Origin: Actinoplanes ianthinogenes
GTDB taxonomy: Bacteria; Actinomycetota; Actinomycetes; Mycobacteriales; Micromonosporaceae
Length of the DNA stretch: 64,000 nt
Direction of reading: 5' to 3'
Assembly: GCF_018324205.1 (NCBI RefSeq)
Contig: NZ_AP023356.1
Span: 8,314,501 to 8,378,500 of the forward strand
Position numbers and translations under genes: made by a program. Positions within the stretch are counted from its first letter, which is position 1, and each line of letters begins with the position of its first letter. Below are positions 42,690 to 50,798 of this stretch, piece by piece. The notes beneath the pieces are model-generated. The model worked only from the letters and a program-made list of their open reading frames with translations. It did not search any database and was not told where the DNA came from.

Positions 42690-45338
42690 TCAGATGCGGC
42701 CGGGTTGCTCGAAGCGCAGCCGCCGGACCATCTCCAGCCGGACCGACAGCTTCTCGATCGGCAGGTCCCGCCACGGCTGGTGGTGGCCGAGCCAGTCGCG
42801 CAGCGGTCCCCAGGCCGCCGCGGCCCTGCCCGCCGGCTCGTCGGCGGTGGCGCCCAGCGTCGTCGCCGAGTGCGCCGCCGCCCGGGCGAAGACGAGGTCG
42901 GCCACCGAGGACGGGCCGGCGTTGATCGCGGCGAGCAGGCAGACGACGTGCCGCTCCGGCGGGAACGCCTCGGCCGGCTTCAGCGGCGGGCGCATCGCCA
43001 GCAGCAGCTGGCAGGTGTTGACGAAGCGTTTGACCTGGCGCGGGGTGTCCCCGGCGAGCGGCGCCAGCGACTCGATGAACTCCAGGTCCGGCAGCGTGAG
43101 GGTGAGCTGGCTGGTCTCGATCCGCAGGGTGGACGAGCGCTTCCCGAGCATCAGCTTCAGCACCTCCCGCTCGTGCTCCCCGACGTGCAGGTCGGAGCCG
43201 CCGGACGGGTCCGGCCCCGCGTCGGCGCGGCTGCGCAGGCTGGCCGCGAGCAGCCCGCGGACCAGCTGCATCCGGGCCTCGGGGGTGAGCGGCTGCACCC
43301 AGTACGGCAGTTGGAAGATCTTCTCCAGGTAGTGCCGGGGCGCCGGGTGCCGGTCGTCGTCCTGACCGGTCTCGGTCAGGGCGGGGAGCTGATCGGTCAG
43401 CGCCGCGCTCAGCCACCGGGTGTCCACCGCCACCACCACGACGAACATCTCGAACGCCAGCAGCAGGTGCACCGCCTCCAGCACCTCGACCACCTTGTCC
43501 GGCGGGCAGCGGTCCAGGTCGTCGACGTAGAGCACGATCCGGTTGGGCAGGACGGTGTTGCCCTTGCCGGCGAGCAGGTCGTTGTTGTTGGCCCGCAGCT
43601 GCTCCTGGATCTCCAGCAGGTCCTGCCGGACCCGGGAGAGCAGGCCCAGCCGCCGGCGGTAGTCGGAGCTGCGCTCGTCGGCGAACTCGACGAAGACCCG
43701 GTCCGGGGTCAGCTCCTCGATCCGCCGCAGCAGCGAGGTGGCGCGCTGGAGCACGGCGTCCCGGGCGGTCTGCGCGGCGGCCAGGCGTTCCTCGGCGTCC
43801 TCGAGCTTGCGGGCGGCCTGCTCGGCGGTCTGCTCCTTCTCCGCGACCTCCCGGGCGACGTCGTCGCGGACCGCCGTCTCGGCCGCCTCCAGGTCGGTGA
43901 TCACCCGCTGCGCCCAGCCGGTGGCGCCGCGGATGGCGCTGGTCGCCACCGGCACGACCGCTGCCAGTCCACCGAGCAGGGAGACCAGCGGCGGCACGTC
44001 CAGGACGGTCAGCAGCCACGCGACCAGCGGGATGAGCGCCGCGCCGAGGCTGAGCAGCACGATCCGCGACCGCTTCTGCCAGTACGGCCCGATCGGTTTG
44101 CGCAGCAGGGTCTTGGCCTCGCCCACCGCGTCCAGCAGGGCCGCCCCGTCGTGGCCGACGACGTCGAGCCGGCGTTGCGCCCAGGTCGCGCCGAACGCCT
44201 CGCGCAGCGCCCGCCGGCCCTGGTCGGCGAGCAGTTCCTCGGTCCGGGCGGGCGCGGCGTCCCGGGCGTCCCGGGCCTCGTTCTCGGCGTAGGCCAGCTC
44301 CAGCGTCGCGGTCTCGACCTCGGCCCGGCTCGCTTCGAGCTGCTCGGTGGACCGGTCGCCGCGGGTCCGCTCGGCCCGCAGCTCGGCCTCCAGCGGCCGG
44401 CGTGCGGTGTCCACCAGGTTGGTCGGCATGTCCGGGGTGCCGAGTTCGCCGAAGATGTGTTCCAGCAGGCCGGCCCAGAGGTCGCCCTGCACGTACTCCC
44501 AGGCGTTGAACTCGATCTGCCGGATCTGCTTCCAGACCGGCGCCTCCTGCTGCCCGGTCTCCCCGACCAGGTCGCCGAGCTGGTTGATCCGATCCTTGAC
44601 CGCCTGCATCAGGAAGCTCTTGCCGCTGCCCCAGTCGCCGAACAGGCCGATCGCCAGCGGTGGCGTCAGGTCCCGGGAGGCCAGCAGGTAGGCGAAGGCG
44701 TCCGCCTCGGCGGCGATCCCGATCAGGTCGTGACCCGCGTCGATCCGGTCGGAGGCATAGGCCGGCAGGTCCACCGGCTGCCGCGGGTTCGCGCGGCGCA
44801 ACCAGTCGCGCAGCGAGTCACCGGCCCGGGGCGCCTTGTCCGCCTCGGACCGGAGCCACCGCTCGTAGGAGTCGCGCACCGCGTCGAGGCTGTCGCCGGC
44901 CGCGGCCAAGGCGACCCTCAGCGGCGTGGTCAGCTCGGTGTCCGCGCCGAGCAGCGCGCCGAGCAGGAGGTACAGCGGAACCGGCCCGGCGGACGAGGCC
45001 GGCAGCCGGCCGACGACGAGTTCGACGGACGGGGACAGGTGGGGCGGGCCGACCAGCTTCGCGGCCTGGTGCTGCAACTGGTCCGGAGCGAGAGCCGGAT
45101 AGTTCGGCGGCAGCACGTCACGCGCCGTCAGCCCGAAGTGGTCGAGCACCACGAACGCCTCGCCCGCCGCGTCCGGGTGCGCCAGCAGCAGGCCGACCAG
45201 CAGGTCGAACGGGTTCATCGCCGGACCGTCCGGGCCGATCGGCCCGCTCTCCCGGCACGCGGCGGCGGCGCCCGCCCACCGCAGCGCCCGCTGCGTGGAC
45301 GCGGAGAACCGGCTGAACGTGGACGGTGGAACGGCCAT
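42690..45338 (-). CDS. KAP-family P-loop NTPase with Clp-N-like N-terminal region
   Basis: An 882-residue protein. Residues 10-80 and about 100-165 look like two Clp-N-type helical repeats (NPFDLLVGLLLAHPDAAGE; PVPLYLLLGALLGADTE). The KAP NTPase follows: Walker A GDWGSGKS at 234-241, a long coiled coil, two membrane helices near 430-480, and Walker B IVLYVDDLDRCPPDKV near 600. KAP proteins are membrane-associated NTPases, and some take part in phage exclusion (PifA). ATG at 45338 has CAGGAG eight bases upstream; the frame runs on for 23 codons without support. Confidence 0.85.
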   Translation of the reverse strand: MAVPPSTFSRFSASTQRALRWAGAAAACRESGPIGPDGPAMNPFDLLVGLLLAHPDAAGEAFVVLDHFGLTARDVLPPNYPALAPDQLQHQAAKLVGPPHLSPSVELVVGRLPASSAGPVPLYLLLGALLGADTELTTPLRVALAAAGDSLDAVRDSYERWLRSEADKAPRAGDSLRDWLRRANPRQPVDLPAYASDRIDAGHDLIGIAAEADAFAYLLASRDLTPPLAIGLFGDWGSGKSFLMQAVKDRINQLGDLVGETGQQEAPVWKQIRQIEFNAWEYVQGDLWAGLLEHIFGELGTPDMPTNLVDTARRPLEAELRAERTRGDRSTEQLEASRAEVETATLELAYAENEARDARDAAPARTEELLADQGRRALREAFGATWAQRRLDVVGHDGAALLDAVGEAKTLLRKPIGPYWQKRSRIVLLSLGAALIPLVAWLLTVLDVPPLVSLLGGLAAVVPVATSAIRGATGWAQRVITDLEAAETAVRDDVAREVAEKEQTAEQAARKLEDAEERLAAAQTARDAVLQRATSLLRRIEELTPDRVFVEFADERSSDYRRRLGLLSRVRQDLLEIQEQLRANNNDLLAGKGNTVLPNRIVLYVDDLDRCPPDKVVEVLEAVHLLLAFEMFVVVVAVDTRWLSAALTDQLPALTETGQDDDRHPAPRHYLEKIFQLPYWVQPLTPEARMQLVRGLLAASLRSRADAGPDPSGGSDLHVGEHEREVLKLMLGKRSSTLRIETSQLTLTLPDLEFIESLAPLAGDTPRQVKRFVNTCQLLLAMRPPLKPAEAFPPERHVVCLLAAINAGPSSVADLVFARAAAHSATTLGATADEPAGRAAAAWGPLRDWLGHHQPWRDLPIEKLSVRLEMVRRLRFEQPGRI

Positions 45339-45444
45339 CGCGGACTCCTGGCCCTGAGCAAAGGCGAGAGCCCCAGCTTGGCACCGGCTCGGCCGGAGCT
45401 CTGTCACCTGTGGGACAGCCGAGGGCTGCGGCCGGGCCGGTGCC

Positions 45445-45478
45445 CTCGGTGATGCCGGCCGGGGCCGGCATCACCGAG
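45445..45478 (-). terminator. Perfect 16-bp hairpin terminator after the M14 peptidase gene
   Basis: CTCGGTGATGCCGGCC (45445-45460) and GGCCGGCATCACCGAG (45463-45478) are exact reverse complements separated by two bases. The hairpin begins nine bases after the stop codon of the minus-strand peptidase gene and lies upstream of the KAP gene, so it should separate the two transcripts. The rest of 45339-45486 shows no gene. Confidence 0.8.
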
Positions 45479-45486
45479 CGGCGCGG

Positions 45487-48228
45487 TCAGCCGGCGACCG
45501 CGCGGAGCGGGATGCCGGCCGCCTTCAGGTCGGTCACCAGGTCGCGCAGGAACGGGTGCTCGTCCGGCTGGAGGCCGTCCGGGTTGGGGATGGTGAGGTA
45601 TCCGGAGCCGCCGATCACCGAGGCCGTCGCGGTGCTGGTGTACCGCCGCACCACGGCCTGGGCGCGAGCCAGGTCACCGGCGGCGACCTGGATCCGGCTA
45701 GGGCGCCACTCGCCGCCCAGGTTGGCCGGTGCCGCCTGGCCGGCGGCCGCCGCCCGGGCCGGGGCCGGGCTCGCGGCGCGCAGCGCGGACGGGGTGCCGG
45801 CCGGGGCGAGCAGCGCGTTGGCCACCAACTGCTGGCCGCTCTCCTCATATCCCCGGAACAGCGGGTTGAAGGCGAACAGCACCGCGCGCCCGGCGCCGGT
45901 CGGCTCGTCCACCACCACGGCCGTGCCCTTGAGCAGGTCCGACCCGACGGTGTAGCCGTTGTACCAGAACGTGTCGCCGCTCGGGTACGTCAGCACGTTC
46001 ACGCCGGTGCTGCTCGGGGTGAGGATCGGGTCGTCGTTGTTGAACGCGAAGTCCTCGGCCGGGCGGCCGGCCCCGACCGGGCTGCTGTGGTCCACGTCGA
46101 CCCGCAGGTGCGAGCCGATCACCAGGTAGTCGTCCGGCTTCGCCTTCTCGGTGGTCGAGGTGAGGCCGGCGGCCCGGGCCAGCCGGGTGCCCTCGTTGCG
46201 CAGCCCCAGGTAGGTGTGTCCCTGGGCGATCCAGGCCCGCAGGTTGGCCTGGCCGGCCGCGGTGAGCCCGCCGGTCGGGTTGCTGCCGTCCGGGACCAGC
46301 AGCACGCTGCGCCCGGTGAACGCCGGGGTGTTGTCGTTGATGTCGGCGCTGGTCACCGGCTTGAGGTCGAGACCCCACCGGCTGCCGAGCAGGTAGCGGG
46401 CCTCGCCGTAGGAGCCGGAGGTGGTGGAGATGCCGGCGCCGCGGAACAGGCCGACGTCCGGCAGCACGAGCGCGGTGCCGGTGGCGGGTTTGCGGCTCGG
46501 CGTCAGCGTGACGCCGAGGGATCGGGCGAGCCGGTCGGCGTCGCGGGAGACGGCGGCGGCCGGCACCCGGACCAGGGTGCCGTCGCGGAGCGGGGCGGCG
46601 CCCTGGCCGAGCAGGCGGAAGGTCAGGTGCGCGGCGGAGGCGGAGTCGAGCGGGTAGCTGTAGGAGCCGGTGCGGGGCGCGTGGCCTGCGGTGCCGCCCT
46701 CGATCCGCTCGACCAGGTCGGCGCGGGGCCTGACCCGGTCGCCGGTGTAGAGGGTGTCGATGCCCATCAGCAGCGGGTTGCTCCACGAGGAGACGTCGTA
46801 GAAATACGGGAACGGGACGTACGGGTCCTCGCCGAGGGTGGCCTGGATCCAGTGTTTCTGGGGCTGCTCCATCGGGATCCAGTAGGCGCCGGCCGGGACG
46901 GTGACGTTCTTCGCGGTGCGGCCGCCGAACAGGTGCGCGTCGCGTACCGTAAGCGGCTTTTTGATCTTGTAGATCTCGACGTCCATGCCGCGCAACCGCT
47001 CGACCAGGCGGCGGACGTCGCCGAGCTGGCGGTCCGGCAGCAGGAAGTAGGACTTGATCTTGATGTCCGGCACCGGGAACTGGACCGTGTTCTCCGGCTG
47101 CACCACCTCGTTGGGTTCGAGGGTGCCGGCCCGGCCCTCGGCAAGCGCGTCCGTCCAGATCTTGTAGTAGCTGGTCAACACCTCGCGCTTGTTGGCCGCG
47201 GCCCAGCCGAGCGTCGCCCACTGCGTGTTGAATTGCTGCTGCACGCGGTCCTGCACGGCCGAGGCACTGCCCTTTTCGTACGTCATGCCGGCCGCCCCGA
47301 ATCCGGTCGCCGGAACGGTGTCGCCGTACCCCATGTAGAACAGGTCATAGGTGTCGTAGTTGAAGTAGCACTCGGTGGTGACCGTGTCGGTGCAGGCCCC
47401 GTTGTAGCCGAAGCCGGCCTTGTTCGCCGCGCCGATCCGGTTGATCCAGTCGACCGGCGCGCTCGCGATCTCGTGGTGGATCGGATCCGCGTTCGGCGGG
47501 AAGAAGTACTGCCGGCCGCCCATCTCGTGCGCGTCGATGAAGACCTGCGGCGGGTACTCCCGGAGCAGGTCGATCTTGCTGTCGGTCTCCGGCTGGGTGC
47601 GGGCGAACCAGTCCCGGTTCAGGTCGAAGCCGTACTCGTTCTGCCGCCGCGCTGCGTCCCGGCCGTCCGGGTTCTGGGTCGGCAGGATCACCGTGATCAG
47701 GTTGTCGTTGCGGTCCTTGACCGCGCAGGACAGCCCGGCGGCCAGCTCGTAGAGGGTCTTGAGCGAGGCGTCCGCGCCGCTGGTCTCGCCGCCGTGCACG
47801 TTCCCGGCGATCCAGACGATCGCCGGTTCGCCGGCTGCGGTGCGGCGGGCCTGCGTGGCGCCGGTACGCCGCGGGTCGCGCAGGTCGCGGATGTCGTCGA
47901 GGGTGCGCTGGGTGACCCGCTTGCCGGAGACCACCGCGTAGTTCAGCGGCTGGCCGAGGACGCTGCTGCCCATCGTGCCGGAGGTGACCCGGTTCGACGA
48001 TTTGTCGACGGCGCTCAGGTAGTCGCGGATCTCGGTGTTGGTGACCACCCGCTGCTGGCCGATGCCGAGCGGGAAGCCGAGGAACTGCTCCGGGCTGGGC
48101 ACGTCACCGAGGTGGGCGGCAGGGTCGCTGCTGCAAGGGGCGCCCGCGGTCGCCGGGGTGCCGGCGACTTGCGGGGTCAGGGCAGCCACCAGGAGGACTG
48201 CCAGGGCCGAGGGTTTCAGAAGTCGCAC
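45487..48228 (-). CDS. Secreted M14-family zinc carboxypeptidase
   Basis: A 913-residue exported protein. Signal peptide about 1-28; M14 domain to about 420 with zinc ligands in GNVHGGETSG (HxxE) and the later His in IDAHEMGG, substrate Arg/Asn in DLNRDWF, and the catalytic Glu in MTYEKGS. The C-terminal half is a long extension with a glutamine-amidotransferase-like fold region (VLLVPDGSNPTGGL) found in large actinobacterial M14 enzymes. A strong hairpin follows the stop. Confidence 0.9.
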   Translation of the reverse strand: MRLLKPSALAVLLVAALTPQVAGTPATAGAPCSSDPAAHLGDVPSPEQFLGFPLGIGQQRVVTNTEIRDYLSAVDKSSNRVTSGTMGSSVLGQPLNYAVVSGKRVTQRTLDDIRDLRDPRRTGATQARRTAAGEPAIVWIAGNVHGGETSGADASLKTLYELAAGLSCAVKDRNDNLITVILPTQNPDGRDAARRQNEYGFDLNRDWFARTQPETDSKIDLLREYPPQVFIDAHEMGGRQYFFPPNADPIHHEIASAPVDWINRIGAANKAGFGYNGACTDTVTTECYFNYDTYDLFYMGYGDTVPATGFGAAGMTYEKGSASAVQDRVQQQFNTQWATLGWAAANKREVLTSYYKIWTDALAEGRAGTLEPNEVVQPENTVQFPVPDIKIKSYFLLPDRQLGDVRRLVERLRGMDVEIYKIKKPLTVRDAHLFGGRTAKNVTVPAGAYWIPMEQPQKHWIQATLGEDPYVPFPYFYDVSSWSNPLLMGIDTLYTGDRVRPRADLVERIEGGTAGHAPRTGSYSYPLDSASAAHLTFRLLGQGAAPLRDGTLVRVPAAAVSRDADRLARSLGVTLTPSRKPATGTALVLPDVGLFRGAGISTTSGSYGEARYLLGSRWGLDLKPVTSADINDNTPAFTGRSVLLVPDGSNPTGGLTAAGQANLRAWIAQGHTYLGLRNEGTRLARAAGLTSTTEKAKPDDYLVIGSHLRVDVDHSSPVGAGRPAEDFAFNNDDPILTPSSTGVNVLTYPSGDTFWYNGYTVGSDLLKGTAVVVDEPTGAGRAVLFAFNPLFRGYEESGQQLVANALLAPAGTPSALRAASPAPARAAAAGQAAPANLGGEWRPSRIQVAAGDLARAQAVVRRYTSTATASVIGGSGYLTIPNPDGLQPDEHPFLRDLVTDLKAAGIPLRAVAG

Positions 48229-48348
48229 CGTGTCCCCGTTCGCTTGGCGGGAGATGACTCGAAACGATCAGCAGCCTATGGCGCTGCATTTGCGGTGGTC
48301 AATGCGCCGCTGTCGGCGTGCCGACAATGGACACCCGGACGGCGGCCG

Positions 48349-48834
48349 ATGATCCATCGTTGCGAGGTGGACACGGAACGGCTGCTGGACACCCCGGGTG
48401 GTGTGCGTGACCTCGGCCCCGCCGGGCTGGCGAAGTGGTCGGCCCTGGTCGGCAAGGGCGGCCCGGCGGCCACGCTCACCTTCGGCATCCTGCGGCGGGG
48501 GATCGCGTACGGCCCGGCGTACGACCACGGCGACCCGGCCGCACCGGGCAACAGCGCGGAACGCGGTCTGCTGTTCCTCTGCTACCAGACCGACCTGACA
48601 CAGCAGTTCGAGCTGCTCGCCCAGCGCTGGGCGAACCAGCCGGAACGCCCCCGGCAGGGCTTGGACAACGGTGTCGACCTGCTGATCGGGCGTACCCGTC
48701 CGGGCGCACCCCGCCGCGCCCGTCTGCTCGGCGGCGAGGTGTCCACGATGGCCGACTACGTGATCCCGCGCGGCGGCGCCTACCTGTTCGCCCCCTCCCT
48801 GTCCGCGATCCGGGCGCTGGCCGCGGGAGGATAG
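48349..48834 (+). pseudogene. DyP-type peroxidase C-terminal fragment
   Basis: A 161-residue frame. ILRRGIAYGPAYDHGD, ERGLLFLCYQTDLTQQFELL and a final NGVDLLIGRT-like stretch match the C-terminal part of dye-decolourising peroxidases. The N-terminal domain, the GxxDG catalytic loop and the haem-binding His segment (normally in an HIRRANPR-like motif) are missing and not found just upstream. It could be a decayed peroxidase or a stand-alone domain; the clean frame and the tightly spaced downstream genes favour neither strongly. Confidence 0.6.
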
Positions 48835-48838
48835 GGCG

Positions 48839-49057
48839 GTGACCGACGAGAGATGTCCCGGCTGCGACGGCGAGTTGCGCATGCTCGGGTTCCTGCTCTG
48901 TCTCCGCGCGGAGGACCAGAAGCGGGTCTGCCGCACGCCGGCCTGGTGCCCGCGCTGCGACCGCGCCTGGTTCCGCTGGGCGGACCGCCCCGATGACGCC
49001 CTGGAGGAGGACACCGCCGTGCCACCCGGCTTCTACCGGCGGATGGCACGCCGATGA
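48839..49057 (+). CDS. Small zinc-ribbon protein
   Basis: A 72-residue protein with two Cys-x2-Cys pairs (RCPGCDG near the start and WCPRCDRAW near residue 37), a single zinc ribbon, and a short basic end (FYRRMARR). It lies four bases after the DyP-like fragment, and its stop overlaps the start of the transglutaminase-like gene, so the three are probably one transcript. Function unknown. Confidence 0.75.
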   Translation: MTDERCPGCDGELRMLGFLLCLRAEDQKRVCRTPAWCPRCDRAWFRWADRPDDALEEDTAVPPGFYRRMARR

Positions 49058-49650
49058 GCGGGCCGATCCGCCTGACCGCGGAGGATCCGGCCGCCTACCT
49101 GGGCGGCGACGACATCGTCCAGACCGGCCATCCGGCGGTCCGGGCGCTGGCAGCCGAGTTGCGGGCGGCGCATCCGGACGACGGGGAGTTCGCCCGGGCC
49201 GCGTTCGAGTGGGTCCGGGACCGGATCCAGCACTCGGTCGACGTGCAGGATCCGCGGGTGACGCTCACCGCGAGCGAGGTGCTCAGCGCCGGGGTTGGGC
49301 TCTGTTATGCCCAGGCGCACCTCCTGGCGGCGGTGACCAGGGCCGGTGGCGTACCGGCCGGGCTCTGCTACCAGCGGCTGGGCGGTGACGGCGAGCCGTT
49401 CCTGCACGGCCTGGTCGCTGTTCATCTCGACGGAGGCTGGCATCGCCAGGACCCGCGCGGCAACCAGCCCGGCCACTACGCCGAGTTCCGCCTCGACCGC
49501 GAGCAGATCGCCTATCCGATCGCGCCCGGCTCGGCCGACCAGGATCTGCCCGAAGTGCACATCCGGCCCGCGCCCAGCGTGGTCACGGCCCTGCGGGGCG
49601 CGTACGACGCCCTGGACCTGTGCCGCAGCGGGCTCCCCTCGGTGCCCTGA
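49054..49650 (+). CDS. Transglutaminase-like cysteine protease-fold protein
   Basis: A 198-residue protein with the transglutaminase core triad: Cys in GVGLCYAQAHLL (about 90), His in FLHGLVAVHLDG (about 128) and Asp in WHRQDPRGN. It begins with an ATGA overlap with the zinc-ribbon gene. Such small proteins cleave or crosslink peptides; the target is unknown. The gap 49651-49773 shows no gene. Confidence 0.85.
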   Translation: MSGPIRLTAEDPAAYLGGDDIVQTGHPAVRALAAELRAAHPDDGEFARAAFEWVRDRIQHSVDVQDPRVTLTASEVLSAGVGLCYAQAHLLAAVTRAGGVPAGLCYQRLGGDGEPFLHGLVAVHLDGGWHRQDPRGNQPGHYAEFRLDREQIAYPIAPGSADQDLPEVHIRPAPSVVTALRGAYDALDLCRSGLPSVP

Positions 49651-49773
49651 CACCCACCCGCCGCAGACGATCCGCCTCCCGCCGGTCCGCCATTGTGGTG
49701 CGACGCGCGGACATCCCCCGCCCAGCGGGGCGATCGTCCGAGAAGTTTTCGACGGAGTGAGAATGGAGACCAG

Positions 49774-50595
49774 GTGACCCAGGGCGGCGAGGGAGTGCCA
49801 GAGCATCTGCTCGGCTATGGACTCGATCCGAAGTGGCGAGACATGTCGGATTATCTGGTTCACTTCACCGAGAGCGAGGAAAGTCTCCTTTCCATCCTCC
49901 GAGACGGGATGATTCGTCCCGGAGGAAAGGCGTTCGGATCGGCTGCAAATCTGGAGAGTCGGCTGCGAAATCAGAAGTCCATCTGTCTCAGTGAGATCCC
50001 CGTGGACCAGTTGCATCGGCTCATGAAGCGACACGGCCGGTACGGTCTGGCCTTCACCCGAACTTTCATCCGCACCGAAGGTGGCGCGAGGGTCTGGTAT
50101 CTCGATCCGGACGCACCTTCTAGGGAAGCCATCAGCAGGATGATTGGTCAGGCGATGAAGGGTGGGATCGACTCGGCGGACGAGATCTGGAAGTTGACTC
50201 CGTTCATTGATCGTGTGACGCCTGGGCACTATGAGTTCGAATGGGAGAGGGAGTGGCGAGTAATGGGAGGTTTGGTGTTCGAGCAGTCAGACATATCGTT
50301 CATCATCGTCCCGGCCGGTGCCCGGGGCAGGATCGAGCAGCTCTCCACTCCGATCCCTTACGTTTATCACGACGGCAGCGCGACTGGCTGGGTTGCGATT
50401 CCAGAGATCCTGGCTAACGAGATGGACCGGATGACAGCCGAGTTCCTGGAGAGCTTCGGTGACCCGAACGACCATCTGTCCTGGGAAAAAGGGGAGTATT
50501 TCTGGACCGTGCCTGAGTGGAGCACCACCGAGGCGGCAGAATTCCTGTTCCCACTCTGGCTTACGAGCGCCTGGAGCAGCTCATCATTCACCTGA
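49774..50595 (+). CDS. AbiGi-like abortive-infection family protein, apparently frameshifted at the 3' end
   Basis: A 273-residue protein resembling the AbiGi antitoxin-type family: YLVHFTESEESLLSIL, KSICLSEIPVDQLHRLM, RYGLAFTRTFI and WEREWRV. Base composition is visibly lower in GC than the neighbours, suggesting transfer. GGAG five bases before GTG 49774 supports the start. Near 50550 the frame ends in a poor, Ser-rich tail (TSAWSSSSFT), while another frame continues LAYERLEQLIIHLNKLSYHW to a stop at 50646-50648, as if CT had been duplicated in CCACTCTGG. No AbiGii-type toxin is adjacent. The gap 50649-50798 shows no gene. Confidence 0.7.
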   Translation: MTQGGEGVPEHLLGYGLDPKWRDMSDYLVHFTESEESLLSILRDGMIRPGGKAFGSAANLESRLRNQKSICLSEIPVDQLHRLMKRHGRYGLAFTRTFIRTEGGARVWYLDPDAPSREAISRMIGQAMKGGIDSADEIWKLTPFIDRVTPGHYEFEWEREWRVMGGLVFEQSDISFIIVPAGARGRIEQLSTPIPYVYHDGSATGWVAIPEILANEMDRMTAEFLESFGDPNDHLSWEKGEYFWTVPEWSTTEAAEFLFPLWLTSAWSSSSFT

Positions 50596-50798
50596 ACAAA
50601 CTGAGTTATCACTGGGTGAAACTCAGCGAGTTGGCAGACCTCGGCTAGGAGGCCGGTTCTGCGGGCCGGGTGATGGAGCGGCCCCTCCGCCGAGCCGGAC
50701 GCGACGGGCACGAAACGACCGCGCCACGCGAATGGAATTGATAGGTAACGATATCTTTCCAGAATCCGCGAGTGTCGAGGTTCAGGGAGGGTCGCCAC

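Noticed and set aside
45556..48834. A 1092-codon plus-strand frame reaching the DyP-like fragment
   Set aside because: It is antisense to the M14 peptidase over most of its length; only the last 162 codons have homology, so the gene was started at 48349.
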